From: Bacteroidota bacterium
Lineage (GTDB): Bacteria; Bacteroidota; Bacteroidia; B-17B0; Aurantibacillaceae
Assembly (NCBI GenBank): GCA_016711805.1
Contig: JADJSH010000011.1
Span: forward strand, 105,773-169,772
DNA length: 64,000 nucleotides
Direction: 5' to 3'
The first letter of the stretch is position 1. The number at the start of each line of letters is the position of its first letter. The position numbers were made by a program, and so were the translations under genes. This document shows positions 62,314-64,000 of this stretch, piece by piece. A model generated the notes under the pieces. That model had not been told where the DNA came from. It was given only the letters and a program-made list of their open reading frames with translations, and ran no database searches.

Positions 62314-64000
62314 CTACAACTTCTCATACTCACTCCTTACAAAATCCGCTAACTCTTTTACATAAGCAGGCGAGAAATCAAATTTAATTCCTGCTGCTTC
62401 ATATAATTGAGGAATAGTTTTCATGTAACCAAGCGATAATGCTTTTTTATAATTTGCTAAAGCTTGTTTAGGATTTTGTTTGTAGCTGCGCCACATAGCA
62501 ATAGCCCCTAATTGCGCCATACCGTATTCAATGTAATAAAATGGCACTTCGTATAAATGCAATTGTGCTTGCCATGAGCGTTGTAAATTACTTTCTAATC
62601 CAGTATAATCCACCACACCTGTTCCAAAGTCTTTACTAATTTGCATCCAATACGCATAACGTTCTTCTAAGGTATGTTTTGGATTGGTATAAATCCAATG
62701 TTGAAATTTATCAATAGATGCAATCCAAGGTAAACCTTTTAGTACATCATTTAATTGTTCTTTCTTCGCGCGCTTATAATCTTCTGGATTTGGAAAGAAT
62801 GGTTCCCAATGTTCCATGCTAATTAACTCCATGCTCATACTTGCTAATTCTGCAACTTCGCTTGGTGTGCTTTTAAATTCAGTTAATTCTAAATCAGCTG
62901 CTAAAAACTGCGTCAACAGCGTGTCCGCCTTCGTGTACCATCGTTACCATATCACGATGTAAGCCAACGGCGTTCATAAAAATAAAAGGCACGTCGGTTT
63001 CCATTAATGGATAATTGTAACCACCTGGCGCTTTACCAATACGCGATTCTAAATCTAAACGTTTGATGTTTTGCATAATGGTAATGCACTCACCAAAATA
63101 AGGATCGATGGTATTAAAACACTCAATAGTTTTAGCTGCTAAGTCTTCGCCAGTGGTGAAAGGTTTCAAAGGTTCTTTTCCTTCTGCATCTACTTCTTTA
63201 TCCCAAGGTCTGTAAACATCTAATTTCAAAGCATCTTTACGAGCTTGTTCATTTTGTTTTACTAATGGAACAATATGTTGCTGAATAGCGTCTTGAAAAT
63301 TATAACAATCTTGCACGCTATAATCAAAACGACCTAGCTCTTCGTGTTTGTAATCTCTGTAGTTTTTAAATCCTGTATTTAAAGCAACTTGATGACGCAA
63401 AGCAATTAATTCATCATACAATGTATTTAATTCTGTTTCATCTTCTGCACGGCGTGCTTGTATTTGATGATAGATGCTTTCGCGTAAAGCTCTATCGTTA
63501 CTTTTAAAATAAGTTGCTGCTTTCTGTAAAGTAATTTCTTCTTTTTTATAGGTAATGGTTTGGGCCGCAGAAATGTTACCGTACTCTTGTTCTTTCTGAC
63601 GTAATTCTGTCTGCAATTCAATATTTTCTTCGCGGTATAATTCAATACTTTTTTTCACACCACGTACATACACGAAGTAAGTATCTTTTTCAAGTTCATC
63701 AATAAAAGGACAATCAATTAACTTTTTATTTAAGTCGTTGCTGTACGGAGAAATATGCGGTTCAATAGATGTGACAAAATAATTAAAGGATTCTTGCAAT
63801 TCTTCATTTTGTGTATTGCAAGTCATTTTGATGTAACGCCAAGCCCCGTCTTCATTTAGTACAGCATCTAATTCGCTGTGATCTTTCATCCATTGTTTTA
63901 ATTCGGCAACCGAATTAATTTTTCTATTTTTTAATTCTTCAAAAAAAGGTTCTAATTTTTCCCAGTTGCTCACTCTAAAATCTTCGGATAAATAATGTCT
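62314..64000 (-). CDS. M3-family oligoendopeptidase, frameshifted and cut by the right edge
   Basis: This zinc oligopeptidase has the M3 catalytic motif MVHEGGHAVD (HExxH) followed in the next frame by FLAADLELTEFKSTPSEVAE, which carries the third zinc ligand (Glu). The two frames join near 62903-62912: one extra base after GACGCA stops the upstream frame within four codons (AVFSS). The N-terminal part continues past the window edge as RHYLSEDFRVSNWEKL, so the start is not seen. The enzyme degrades oligopeptides in the cytoplasm. Confidence 0.88.

Overview
The window is a stretch of chromosome from an AT-rich member of the Bacteroidota. This rests on the complete dcw gene order typical of the phylum, a GldM/PorM protein, a PorP/SprF-type protein, a type IX secretion C-terminal sorting domain, many lipoprotein and outer-membrane-barrel genes, and promoters of the TTTG-N19-TAnnTTTG form (clearest before tatA). 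MurE carries the DNPR motif, so the peptidoglycan is probably of the meso-diaminopimelate type. I cannot assign the genus. I see no rRNA, tRNA, CRISPR array, prophage or intact insertion sequence.

Layout. 1-3000: a TPR protein cut by the window edge, two zinc-ribbon membrane proteins (one a CPBP-family protease), a lipoprotein and a barstar-family protein. 3145-4242: an unassigned protein with a possible PD-(D/E)XK-like nuclease core. 4353-20639: the complete dcw cell-division and peptidoglycan cluster, all on the minus strand (mraZ, rsmH, ftsL-like, ftsI, murE, mraY, murD, an extra partial murD, ftsW, murG, murC, ftsQ, ftsA, ftsZ), headed by four 10-bp repeats that look like MraZ boxes. 20907-27167: housekeeping genes (acyltransferase, ispF, methylmalonyl-CoA epimerase, tatA, gatA, a lipoprotein hydrolase, mrp). 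27251-30466: a duplicated-domain protein and a LytTR/TPR-kinase two-component pair, the kinase broken by a frameshift. 30570-35287: a secreted adhesin-like T9SS substrate and a solitary gldM, separated by an odd convergent gap with a very long poly-G tract. 35430-44332: aspartokinase, amidohydrolase, corA, an outer-membrane protein, an ECF sigma factor, lysS and envelope proteins. 44343-49409: a thioredoxin-fold DUF255 protein and a module of PorP/SprF, a sigma factor and a membrane protein with an FGE/GldJ-K-like domain. 49722-57434: a metallo-hydrolase, a very large TolB/barrel protein, a TSUP half-transporter (frameshifted), a DUF2179-type protein and an AsmA-like protein. 57547-62221: isoaspartyl peptidase, cyanophycinase and cyanophycin synthetase. 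62314-64000: an M3 oligoendopeptidase, frameshifted and cut by the right edge.

How the genes work together. The dcw genes are tightly packed, often overlapping or 0-10 bp apart, and are presumably one long transcript or a few overlapping ones ending at a strong hairpin after ftsZ. The cyanophycin genes form a synthesis and degradation set for a nitrogen-storage polymer. The PorP/SprF - sigma factor - FGE-domain module looks like a cell-surface signalling unit tied to type IX secretion and is the best candidate for something little described. The second-best is the orphan MurD C-terminal domain inside the dcw cluster.

Caution. Five genes carry single-base frameshifts, all in or next to short homopolymers, and there is an 18+29 G tract. 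Either the assembly has uncorrected homopolymer errors or several genes are really broken; the sequence alone cannot decide.
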